From Saprospiraceae bacterium (lineage in GTDB: Bacteria > Bacteroidota > Bacteroidia > Chitinophagales > Saprospiraceae): DNA of 64,000 nt. The notes below the pieces were generated by a model. The model ran no database searches, was not told the origin of the DNA, and saw only the letters and a program-made list of their open reading frames with translations. Shown here piece by piece: positions 51,362-59,538 of the stretch. Position 1 is the first letter of the stretch. The number at the start of each line of letters is the position of its first letter. The stretch lies in NCBI GenBank assembly GCA_026129545.1, contig JAHCHX010000001.1, positions 2,417,501 to 2,481,500 on the forward strand. Direction: 5' to 3'. Both the position numbers and the translations under genes were made by a program.

Positions 51362-53524
51362 TCAATAAATCACCTGCATTTTCATATTCCAAAGCATAAA
51401 ACTCAGAATATCAGCGGCCTCGTCGAGCAATTTGCTCGTCGGCTTGCCAGCCCCGTGTCCCGCGCTGGTCTCGATTCGGATGAGCGTCGGGTTGTCGCCC
51501 TGTTGATGTTCTTGCAAGGTGGCGGCGTATTTAAAAGAGTGAGCTGGCACCACCCGGTCGTCGTGGTCGGCAGTGGTGATGAGCGTGGCCGGATAAGCCG
51601 TTTTTTTGATGTTGTGAAGCGGTGAGTATTTGACCAAGCAGGGGAATTCCTCCTTGTTGTCGCTGCGGCCATAGTCGGTCGCCCAAGCATAGCCGATGGT
51701 AAACTTGTGATAGCGCAGCATATCCAACACACCTACTGCCGGGAAACAAACTTTGAAAAGTTCGGGGCGTTGGGTCATGCAAGCGCCCACGAGCAGGCCG
51801 CCGTTGGAGCCGCCCATGATGGCGAGCCGCTCGCTGGAGGTGTATTTTTTTTCGAGCAAAAACTCGGCGGCGGCTATGAAATCGTCAAACACGTTTTGCT
51901 TGCGGCATTTGGTGCCTGCCTCGTGCCATTTCTCGCCAAACTCGCCGCCACCGCGAATGTTGGCCACCGCGTAAATCCCGTTGTTTTCGATCAAAGCCAT
52001 GCGCGACGGATTGAAAGCCGGTGTCACGGAAATGTTGAAACCACCGTAGCCATACAGGAGCGTCGGGTTGGAGCCGTCGAACGCGATATTTTTCTTGCGG
52101 GTGACGAACATGGGCACTTTCGTGCCATCCTTGCTGGCATACCACACTTGCTCGGTGGTGAAAGCATCGGGGTTGAAATCAAGTTTGGGCGCTTTGAACA
52201 CCTTGATTTCCAGAGAATTCATGTCCAACGAATAAATCGTGGTGGGGCGCAAAAACGAGGTGAAACTGAAAAATGCCTGCTGTTCGTCTTTTTTGCCACT
52301 CACGCCGCCCACCGTGCCGATTTCGGGCAACTTCACCTCCTTGAGCAATTTGCCCTGCAAGTCGAATACCCGCAAGGCGCTCGAAGCATCGTGTAGGTAG
52401 CTGCACACGATTTTGCCGCCGCAGACTGCCGCGCCTTGCAACACGTCCGCCGTGTCTTCCGGCACAAGGGTCTCCCAGTTTTCCTGTTTGGGGTTGTTGG
52501 TGTTCACGAGGATGAGGCGCTGGTTGGGAGCGTCGTGGTTGGTCAGTATCAGTAGTTTGTCCTCGATGTTGTCCACCACCGCGAAATCTTTCTCGAAGGT
52601 GGTCGCTATCGGCATGAAGGCGGCTTTGTCTTTTGTCAGGTCTTTGAACTGAAGGGTGTTGCCGCTGGTGCTTTCCCAGCCCACCACGCAGAGGAAACGC
52701 TCGTCGTCGGTAGTGGCGGCGCCAAACGAGCGGTCTGGATGCGCTCTGTCGCCGTAAATCAGCTTGTCGGCGCTTTGCTCGGTGCCTAACTGGTGGAAAT
52801 AGACCGCGCCAAATTTGTTGGCTGCCGTGAGCGCGGCGCCTTCGGTAGGCTGTGGGAAGCGGGTGTAGTAGAACCCGTTGCCCTGCCAAGCGATGGCGGA
52901 GAATTTGACCCACTCGATTTGGTCGGGCAGCATAAGGCCGGTTTGCAGGTCTTTCACCAGAATCGTGCGCCAGTCAGAACCGCCTTTTGAGATGCTGTAA
53001 GCGAGATAGCGCCCGTCTTTTGAGAAATCGAGCTCGCCCAGCGACGTGGTGCCGTCGGGGCTAAACGTGTTGGGGTCGAGCACCATTTTGGCCTCGCTGT
53101 TGGGATTGTCCTGCACATAGAGCACGCTCTGGTTTTGAAGGCCATCGTTTTTGAAAAAATAGTACTTCCCGCCTTCCTTGAACGGGGTGCCGAATTTTTC
53201 GTAGTTCCAGATTTGCTCCAGCCGCGTGCGAATTTTTTCGCGGTAAGGAATCTGGCTCAAATAGCCGAACGTGACGACGTTCTGTTTTTGCACCCAGTCC
53301 TTCGTCTCGTCGCTCTGGTCGTCTTCGAGCCAGCGATAGGGGTCTTTGATTTTTGTGCCAAAATAATCGTCCGTCACGCTCGTGTCTTTCCGCGTGGCGG
53401 GATAGGTGACTGGTATTTTGGTAAATTCCATCGTTTTGGCAGGTGCTTGCTTGTTGCCCGAATTGCAGGCGGTTAGAAGTAAAACAAGAGAAAAAACGAG
53501 ATAAACTGTGGAAAAACGTTTCAT
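51362..53524 (-). CDS. Prolyl oligopeptidase family serine peptidase (S9A) lipoprotein
   Basis: This 720-aa protein starts with a lipoprotein signal (MKRFSTVYLVFSLVLLLTAC, lipobox LTAC). The N-terminal segment PVTYPATRKDTSVTDDYFGT and IKDPYRWLEDDQSDETKDWV is the S9A hallmark, followed by a beta-propeller. The catalytic domain has Ser573 in IMGGSNGGLLVGAC, Asp in TADHDDRVVPAHSFK and His in ETSAGHGAGKPTSK. It should cut after proline in short peptides, at the periplasmic side of a membrane. The reading frame continues upstream of 53524, but the lipoprotein signal fixes the start there. It is divergent from the coiled-coil gene. Confidence 0.93.
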   Translation of the reverse strand: MKRFSTVYLVFSLVLLLTACNSGNKQAPAKTMEFTKIPVTYPATRKDTSVTDDYFGTKIKDPYRWLEDDQSDETKDWVQKQNVVTFGYLSQIPYREKIRTRLEQIWNYEKFGTPFKEGGKYYFFKNDGLQNQSVLYVQDNPNSEAKMVLDPNTFSPDGTTSLGELDFSKDGRYLAYSISKGGSDWRTILVKDLQTGLMLPDQIEWVKFSAIAWQGNGFYYTRFPQPTEGAALTAANKFGAVYFHQLGTEQSADKLIYGDRAHPDRSFGAATTDDERFLCVVGWESTSGNTLQFKDLTKDKAAFMPIATTFEKDFAVVDNIEDKLLILTNHDAPNQRLILVNTNNPKQENWETLVPEDTADVLQGAAVCGGKIVCSYLHDASSALRVFDLQGKLLKEVKLPEIGTVGGVSGKKDEQQAFFSFTSFLRPTTIYSLDMNSLEIKVFKAPKLDFNPDAFTTEQVWYASKDGTKVPMFVTRKKNIAFDGSNPTLLYGYGGFNISVTPAFNPSRMALIENNGIYAVANIRGGGEFGEKWHEAGTKCRKQNVFDDFIAAAEFLLEKKYTSSERLAIMGGSNGGLLVGACMTQRPELFKVCFPAVGVLDMLRYHKFTIGYAWATDYGRSDNKEEFPCLVKYSPLHNIKKTAYPATLITTADHDDRVVPAHSFKYAATLQEHQQGDNPTLIRIETSAGHGAGKPTSKLLDEAADILSFMLWNMKMQVIY

Positions 53525-53650
53525 TAGCGAAAAAGAAAAGGCAAGTGAAAAATGGTTGAGCGAATGGTCAAGGGCAACTCTGTTTTTGTCATGCTGGCTA
53601 AATCCGCCCAGAATGGCAAGCGCAAGGTCTATAATGCCCCCAACGACGCT

Positions 53651-53658
53651 TACTTTTG
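53651..53658 (+). promoter_or_regulatory. Putative -7 box upstream of the 53723 gene
   Basis: TACTTTTG matches TA-N2-TTTG exactly, 72 bases before the ATG of the coiled-coil gene. No good -33 element is visible. Confidence 0.38.
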
Positions 53659-53722
53659 CCGCGAAATTAGAACTTGCCCTGCTTTTCAGCCCCACATTCC
53701 GCCCTGAATCGTCTTTTTGCTT

Positions 53723-54871
53723 ATGAACTACCGATTTCTTCCGCTCATCGTCATGGCTTGCGGTTTTTTCGCAGGCACCACGCTGACCGCGCAAAACAAC
53801 GCCATCGCCCTGCCCGACACCTTGCCCGCGCTGGATAGCCTCCCCGATTGGGACCTCTCGGTGCTGGCGGTCAATATCTCGAATGTCGCCAGACAACTCG
53901 AACCCGACTTCGCGCAGGCGGCCTCTTCTGCCACCGCCGAACGCGAGACGGCTGAACAGGCTTGGAAAACGGCCAAACAGGATACCCTCACCCCCAAAAC
54001 CACACTCGACTCCCTGGCGGCCATCCTCAAAAATGCCAAAAGCGCGGAAAAAACAGCCCAGAAAAATCACAAACAAGCCACGCAAACCCTCGCCTTCGCC
54101 GAAAAAGTAGCCAACATGGATGCGGCCAACCAACGCAAAAACCTCCGAAAGGCACACAAGCAGGTGCAGGAACTCGATGCGCTGCTCCACCCGCCTGCCG
54201 AAAAACCCATTGCCGATATGCTCGGCACGACGGGGGTGGGCGATTCGGTCGTCGTGACAACCGACAGCGCATCGGTCGCGCAGCGCAAGGGAAAAGAGAA
54301 AAAGCCCGGCAAGCCCGGCCCGAAATACAAACCCTACGACCCCGCCGACGATGTGTTGCGCAACCCGCCGCAGCGACCTTGCGCCCTGGCCGTGAGCACA
54401 CGCGACGAGTTTTCGGGGGAAACCTACCGCGAAACGCAGCGCGTGGAGCTCTTTCGCTACACCAATGCGGTGATGAAAAAAATACTGCCGCCCGACCAAC
54501 CGCATATCCTGTGCGAAGGTGCCCTTTCGAGCGGTGGCTCGCTGGTGAGTTTGCACCTTCATTTTCGCATTCAGGATGCCAATGCCCGACGCACTTTCGG
54601 CTCGCTGGGGCGCAACAGCGTGGCGATTCTGAAATTCATAGATGGCACCACTTTCACCTTAGTCAACCTGCGCAACGACGAGGGCACGTTCGACCCCTCT
54701 GGCCAATCTGTCAGCTATCGCGCACAATATGCTTTGGATGCGTCTATCGTGAAAAAAATTCGCAAAAACGAGCTCGACAAAATCCGCGTGGCCTGGGGCA
54801 CGGGCTATGAGGACTATGAGGTGCAGGGGGTGGATGCGCTGATGTGGGTGGGGCGGTGCTTGTTTGAGTGA
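53723..54871 (+). CDS. Exported coiled-coil protein of unknown function
   Basis: I do not recognise this family. The 382-aa product has a signal peptide (MNYRFLPLIVMACGFFAGTT, cut near LTAQ), a long Ala/Lys/Gln-rich coiled coil (about 65-155) and a basic, Pro-Gly-Lys linker (about 185-210, KGKEKKPGKPGPKYKPYDPA). The C-terminal domain (about 215-382) is compact and mixed alpha/beta, with LVSLHLHFRIQDANARRTFG, VAILKFIDGTTFTLVNLRND and VAWGTGYEDYEVQGVD. The ATG at 53723 was taken over a TTG two codons upstream. A periplasmic role is likely from the signal. Confidence 0.65.
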   Translation: MNYRFLPLIVMACGFFAGTTLTAQNNAIALPDTLPALDSLPDWDLSVLAVNISNVARQLEPDFAQAASSATAERETAEQAWKTAKQDTLTPKTTLDSLAAILKNAKSAEKTAQKNHKQATQTLAFAEKVANMDAANQRKNLRKAHKQVQELDALLHPPAEKPIADMLGTTGVGDSVVVTTDSASVAQRKGKEKKPGKPGPKYKPYDPADDVLRNPPQRPCALAVSTRDEFSGETYRETQRVELFRYTNAVMKKILPPDQPHILCEGALSSGGSLVSLHLHFRIQDANARRTFGSLGRNSVAILKFIDGTTFTLVNLRNDEGTFDPSGQSVSYRAQYALDASIVKKIRKNELDKIRVAWGTGYEDYEVQGVDALMWVGRCLFE

Positions 54872-55306
54872 CCACACACATTTTCCAAGAAGCGGTGGAA
54901 CGAGTGGCCGGGCTTGGCGCTTCACTCCGCCGCGCCGTTGTTGGCGGAATGCCAACAGCGACACCAATCTGTTCAAATCCGGGGAGAGCAATAGATTTGT
55001 TGCGGTGGAGGCCTTTGGCGAAGGGAAAGCCCTTTTTCCGACTGGCTTCGTTAAATTTTTCGCCGAATATGCCCGATTTCGACTGCAAAACTTGCCTTGC
55101 CAGTCGAAAAAATGACAATCCCCTTCACTCAAAGCCCTCCACCGCAACAACTCTATTATCGCGCACCTCCTATCAATTTTTCGGGGCGCTGCCCCTGTCT
55201 AAGGTTTTCACAAAAAAAGGATTTATCGCATCAAAGGAACGCTTCCTAACAATGGAGTGTTGGGAGCGGTTACATTTGCCCTCTCTGAGGCAAAGCCATT
55301 GCGAAT
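54872..55306. repeat. Repeat-bearing intergenic region before rsgA
   Basis: This 435-base gap holds no supported gene. It contains a palindrome of the GTTGGCG family (54939-54957: TGTTGGC-GGAAT-GCCAACA), a short fragment of the dispersed repeat on the minus strand (54965-54995), and a 22-base stretch (55179-55200) identical to part of the hairpin at 24501-24564. Confidence 0.75.
55271..55278 (+). promoter_or_regulatory. Putative -7 box of the rsgA promoter
   Basis: TACATTTG, an exact TA-N2-TTTG match, lies 28 bases upstream of the rsgA ATG. The same 8-mer precedes the TPR-CHAT, Bat-operon and aminotransferase genes. Confidence 0.5.
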
Positions 55307-56257
55307 ATGCAAACCGGAACCGTCATAAAATCCACTGGCAGCTGGTACAACGTCCGAATGGACGAGACCCGCGAAGTGCTGCAATGTCGCATCGTCGGCA
55401 AATTCCGCCTCGACGATGTGCCTCTCACTAACCCCGTCGCCGTCGGCGACCGCGTGGAGGTGCTGCCTGAAGGCTCTGGACAAGGGCTGATAAAAACCAT
55501 CCTTCCGCGCCGCAACTATGTGGTGCGCCAATCGCCACGCCGCAAACACGACCTGCATCTGCTGGCGGCCAACATAGACCAAGCCGTGCTCATCACCACC
55601 ATCGTGCAGCCTACCCTCAAACCGGGCTTCATTGACCGTTTCCTCGTGATGACCGAACGCGACGAAATCCCCGTCACCATCGTGTTCAACAAAGCCGATT
55701 TGTACGACGAAGCCGCTATGGAAACCTTCGGCGAAATGAAGGAAGTGTATGAAAAAATCGGCTACGGCATCCTGCTGACCTCAGTGCCGCAGGGCATTGG
55801 GCTAGAGCACTTCAAACATCTGTTGAAAGACAAAACCACGCTCATGAGCGGACAATCGGGTGTGGGCAAGAGCAGCCTTGTGAACGCCATTCAGCCCCAT
55901 CTCCAACTCCGCACGGGCGACATCAGCGATTACTCCGGCAAAGGCCAACACACCACGACGTTCGCCGAAATGTTCGACCTCGACTTTGGCGGCGCTCTCA
56001 TTGACACGCCCGGCATCAAAACACTGGCCTTCAACGACAAAGACAAGGCTAACATCGCCCACAGCTTCCGCGAGTTTTTTGCCCTGTCCGAGCACTGCAA
56101 GTTTGGCGGCGCTTGCCTACATCGCAACGAGCCGGGCTGCGCCGTGCATGAGGCACTGCGCCAAGGCGAGGTGAGCGAACTGCGCTACCTGAATTATTTG
56201 GGCTTGCTCGACGAGGTGGAAGAGCAAAACTACTGGGAAAGACAAAAGACTTTTTGA
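55307..56257 (+). CDS. rsgA: Ribosome small subunit-dependent GTPase A
   Basis: RsgA is a circularly permuted GTPase that assists late 30S subunit maturation. The 316-aa product has the N-terminal OB-like domain (residues 1-75), then the permuted G motifs in order: G4 FNKAD, G5 LTSVPQGIGL, G1 GQSGVGKSSLVNAIQ, G2 in GQHTTTF and G3 DTPGIK. The C-terminal zinc-binding segment has HCKFGGACLHRNEPGCAV. The ATG at 55307 gives the usual start. It is convergent with the M14 lipoprotein gene (nine bases between ends). Confidence 0.95.
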   Translation: MQTGTVIKSTGSWYNVRMDETREVLQCRIVGKFRLDDVPLTNPVAVGDRVEVLPEGSGQGLIKTILPRRNYVVRQSPRRKHDLHLLAANIDQAVLITTIVQPTLKPGFIDRFLVMTERDEIPVTIVFNKADLYDEAAMETFGEMKEVYEKIGYGILLTSVPQGIGLEHFKHLLKDKTTLMSGQSGVGKSSLVNAIQPHLQLRTGDISDYSGKGQHTTTFAEMFDLDFGGALIDTPGIKTLAFNDKDKANIAHSFREFFALSEHCKFGGACLHRNEPGCAVHEALRQGEVSELRYLNYLGLLDEVEEQNYWERQKTF

Positions 56258-56266
56258 GCCGCGTGC

Positions 56267-58030
56267 TTATTTTAGTGGCAAATCCACTGCCTTCACCACG
56301 CGCCCCACGGGATACATGCGGTGCGATGGCTCGTACCATGGCGATTTGCGATACACCCAATCCAACTGAGCCGAGGCACTGGCGGCAAACTCTGGGTCGG
56401 CGGCGCGTTTCGCCTCCAACTCGGCTCGCACGGCGGGGTTTTCTTTCAAAAACTGCGCGGCCAAATCTTCAAAAACGTAGGCTGAGAAATACTCCTTCTG
56501 CATGAGGATGGGGTCGAAAAAATTCCAAGCCACCCAAGAGTCGGGTGCGTTTGGCTCGAGCGTTTCGAGCAAATAGCGGTTGGCGTTTTGGTTGGTGAAA
56601 ATGACAAAATCGCCTTTGTGGAATTTTCGCCGCATCGTCTTTTTCTCCGATTGAATGTTGTAATGGAAATAGTGCCCCTCCCAATGGTTGCGTGTTTTGA
56701 AATCCCGGATGAAGTAGGTCTCCGTCTCTATCTCTACGTCTTTTTTCAACTGATACATTTCCACCTCGTTGATTCGGAGGCGCTCCAACACGTTTTCCCA
56801 TGCTTGGGGGATGATGTAGGCATACGGTTTTTCGACCGTGACTTGGGGCTTGAAGTAATTGTAGTAGGGAATCGGTTTTTCGTACGGCTCGGAGCGGTCG
56901 TACCACAGGCGCGGCAGCCCGCTCACCTCCGAGGGTTTGTATTTGGCCGCGTAGCCTTTGAAATGGAGCGTGTCGCGTCGGTTGGGGTCTAGGGTCCATT
57001 CGATGACAAATGCTCGCTTGGTGCGGGTGCGCTCGAAGGCTTCGGCGCGTGCTTTGCCGAGTGCTTGGGAGTGGGCGATGATGAATTTGACCACCACATC
57101 CATGAAGTGATAATTGCTCCACAGCCTGTCGGCGAAAGGTTTGAGCATGTGGGTTTCGGGCATGAAGCCTATGGTGTTCCAGAGGGAGGCATAGCCGGTG
57201 GAGTATCGGCCATAGTCGCAAAAGCCGCTGATGCCGCTGTCGGGCGTTTCGCCGGGGCCATCCACGTAAGGTATCATTTCCCAGTTGCGCTTTTTCATTT
57301 CGCCGTAGAGGGCGGGCAGCATTGTTTCCTGCAAAAACGAGCCGAGCGGGGCCTCCAGTTTGTCGTGTTGGGTGGCAATCAGCGTCATGGTGTATTGGTA
57401 ATCGGCGCCATTGCTGGTGTGGTTGTCCACAAAGATATCGGGCATCCAAGTTTGGAAAATGTGGTTGAAGGTGCGGGCATTGCGCGAATCGCACTTCACG
57501 AAGTCGCGGTTGAGGTCGTAGTTGCGGGCATTGCCGCGAAATCCGTAGGATTCGGGGCCATCCTGATTGGCGCGGCTGAATGAGTTGCGGTTGAGGCAGC
57601 CATCCACATTATAGACTGGAATGACGACGATGACCAGGTCTTTCAGGAGTTTGAGGAGTTTTGGGTCGCCCAGATAGTCGCGCAGCAGCAGGATGGTCGC
57701 GTCAATTCCCTCCGGTTCGCCGGGGTGTATGCCGTTGTTGATGAGCAGGATGCGCTTGCCGGAGCGCCGTATTTTTTGTGGGTCGAACTCTCCGCTGACC
57801 GAGAGCACTGCCATGTGCAGCGGCTCTCCGCTGTCGGTGCTACCGACGGTCGTCAGGTTGAAAATAGCCGGGTATGCCTTCGCCATTTTCTTGTAGCAAG
57901 CGATGATTTCGGCGTAGGTGAGGGTTTGGTTGGGATTGGTCTCAAACGGAATGGTGAATAGCGGCATAGGACGCGAGGTTTTGCAGTTTGTGAGTGGCAA
58001 TAAGAGCAAGAGGAGACAGGATGTGCGCAT
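56267..58030 (-). CDS. M14-family zinc carboxypeptidase-like lipoprotein
   Basis: This 587-aa protein starts with a lipoprotein-like signal (MRTSCLLLLLLPLTNC, Cys16). The M14 domain has zinc ligands His102 and Glu105 in NNGIHPGEPEGID, the segment VYNVDGCLNRNSFSRANQDG, NARNYDLNRDFVKC and the third His in FVDNHTSNGADYQY. The remaining half is unassigned but conserved-looking. It should trim peptides at the cell surface or in the periplasm. The ATG at 58030 opens the signal; the longer frame upstream is not signal-like. It is divergent from the FAD oxidoreductase gene (about 330-base gap). Confidence 0.9.
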   Translation of the reverse strand: MRTSCLLLLLLPLTNCKTSRPMPLFTIPFETNPNQTLTYAEIIACYKKMAKAYPAIFNLTTVGSTDSGEPLHMAVLSVSGEFDPQKIRRSGKRILLINNGIHPGEPEGIDATILLLRDYLGDPKLLKLLKDLVIVVIPVYNVDGCLNRNSFSRANQDGPESYGFRGNARNYDLNRDFVKCDSRNARTFNHIFQTWMPDIFVDNHTSNGADYQYTMTLIATQHDKLEAPLGSFLQETMLPALYGEMKKRNWEMIPYVDGPGETPDSGISGFCDYGRYSTGYASLWNTIGFMPETHMLKPFADRLWSNYHFMDVVVKFIIAHSQALGKARAEAFERTRTKRAFVIEWTLDPNRRDTLHFKGYAAKYKPSEVSGLPRLWYDRSEPYEKPIPYYNYFKPQVTVEKPYAYIIPQAWENVLERLRINEVEMYQLKKDVEIETETYFIRDFKTRNHWEGHYFHYNIQSEKKTMRRKFHKGDFVIFTNQNANRYLLETLEPNAPDSWVAWNFFDPILMQKEYFSAYVFEDLAAQFLKENPAVRAELEAKRAADPEFAASASAQLDWVYRKSPWYEPSHRMYPVGRVVKAVDLPLK

Positions 58031-58289
58031 TTTTGGAGGGCGAAGGTCGGGGATTTGGGGAAAAGTGCAACTCCTCGCGCCCGCGTTCACATTTCCTTTC
58101 GAGAACGAAGCAATGCCGGCGATTTTTACTTTGGTGGATTTGAAAATATCCAGCCGTCTTTGACACCTCTTTCAAACCAAAAATGACTGATAATCTGTTG
58201 AAAATAAAACACTGTGTCCTCCCTGTCTCTGTGTTTTCTTATTGTCTCCATTGGGATGGCATAGTTTTCCAAACATACTCGGTGTAGCA

Positions 58290-58352
58290 TATTGCCCCAT
58301 TCTCAAATTAGCACCTTGCCCCATTCTCAAATTAGCGCATTACCCCATTCCT
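58290..58352 (+). repeat. ~24-nt tandem repeat just upstream of the FAD oxidoreductase gene
   Basis: Two near-identical units of about 24 bases (CCCCATTCTCAAATTAGC at their core) are followed by a partial third (TTACCCCATTC). The array ends a few bases before the ATG at 58360. The remainder of the 58031-58359 gap shows no gene. Confidence 0.8.
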
Positions 58353-58359
58353 TTGCGGT

Positions 58360-59496
58360 ATGCAACGTTTTGACTTTGTCGTCATCGGGGGGGGCATCTT
58401 CGGGTGTTATGCCGCGCTCTATCTCGCCAAAAAGGGAGCGCGTGTGGCATTGTTGGAAAAAGAATCGCGGTTGTTCCAGAAAGCGTCTTTGGTCAATCAA
58501 GCAAGGCTGCATGGGGGGTATCATTATCCGCGCAGCATTGCCACGGCGGCGCTGAGCGACGAACACAAGGAGCGTTTCACTGCCGAGCATCGTCAATTCG
58601 TCAATTTTGCTTTTGAAAAATACTACGCTATTGACCGGTTTGGCTCCTTCACTGCTCCCTTGCAATTCGAGCGTTTCTGCCAATATCTCCACATCCGTTG
58701 CGAGCGCGTGCCTACGCATCCGCTGTTCAATTTCAATCGCTTGGAGGCACTGTACCTGACGGAGGAATACTCGTTCGACCCTGTGTTGCTCCGAGAGTTT
58801 TACCGCAGCCAAGTGGAAAACACGCTGGGCATCACCGTTTTTAAAAACACGCAAGTCCACCAAGCCACCCCCCAAGGTCATACATGGCTCATCGAAACCC
58901 TCGCTACCCCGTCCGCTGCGCTTGGCCGAGCAAGCCTCCAAACCCCCGTCGTCATCAATGCCACCTATGCCGCCACCAATGCCGTGAATCGGCTTTTTGG
59001 CGTGGATGATTTGGCACTGACTCACGAGATTTCGGAAATTGCTTTTGTGGCTTCCCCGCAGTTTGCGGGCAAAGGATTGACGGTGATGGATGGGCCTTTT
59101 GGCTCGATTATGCCTTATGGGCTGAGTGGGTTGCTGTCGCTTTCGTCGGTTGCTTACACGCACCACAAAATCAGTTACGACAACTTGCCGCGTTTCGACT
59201 GTCAGGTGGCCGACGACCCGCGCTGTCGCCCGGGAGCACCGGGTATTTGCACCGAGTGCCCGCGTCGGCCCGATAGCAATGCGTACAAGATGCTTGCCCA
59301 GATGCGGCAGTATTTCAGCGACGCGGTGCAGTTCGAGCATCTGTTCTCTTATTTCACTATCAAGTCGAAATTGAAAGCCAGTTACATTGACGACGGACGG
59401 CCGACGGAGATTTCCCTATTGCGCTCCGAGCCTCGTTTTTACTGCTTGTTTGCGGGAAAAATCAACTCGATTTATGAAGTGGAAAAAATCATGTGA
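58360..59496 (+). CDS. FAD-dependent oxidoreductase (DAO-like)
   Basis: This 378-aa protein has the dinucleotide-binding motif VVIGGGIFGCYAALYLAKKG at the N-terminus and VALLEKES at the end of the second strand. The substrate domain includes NQARLHGGYHYPRSIATA and VVINATYAATNAVN. It belongs to the D-amino-acid-oxidase-like superfamily; substrate is not identifiable. A Cys-containing segment (DDPRCRPGAPGICTECPRRP) could bind metal but may be incidental. No clear partner gene is adjacent; rarA is convergent downstream. Confidence 0.82.
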   Translation: MQRFDFVVIGGGIFGCYAALYLAKKGARVALLEKESRLFQKASLVNQARLHGGYHYPRSIATAALSDEHKERFTAEHRQFVNFAFEKYYAIDRFGSFTAPLQFERFCQYLHIRCERVPTHPLFNFNRLEALYLTEEYSFDPVLLREFYRSQVENTLGITVFKNTQVHQATPQGHTWLIETLATPSAALGRASLQTPVVINATYAATNAVNRLFGVDDLALTHEISEIAFVASPQFAGKGLTVMDGPFGSIMPYGLSGLLSLSSVAYTHHKISYDNLPRFDCQVADDPRCRPGAPGICTECPRRPDSNAYKMLAQMRQYFSDAVQFEHLFSYFTIKSKLKASYIDDGRPTEISLLRSEPRFYCLFAGKINSIYEVEKIM

Positions 59497-59538
59497 ATAC
59501 AGCTGCTGCCACTGACCGTACGCGGGGTGCTAGGCGAA

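Noticed and set aside
53525..54562. N-terminal extension of the prolyl oligopeptidase frame
   Set aside because: The frame stays open far upstream, but the lipoprotein signal at 53524 marks the start, and the extension overlaps the divergent exported coiled-coil gene.
54868..55431. 187-aa open frame spanning the gap before rsgA
   Set aside because: It runs across hairpins and dispersed repeats, has no family features and overlaps rsgA in another frame.
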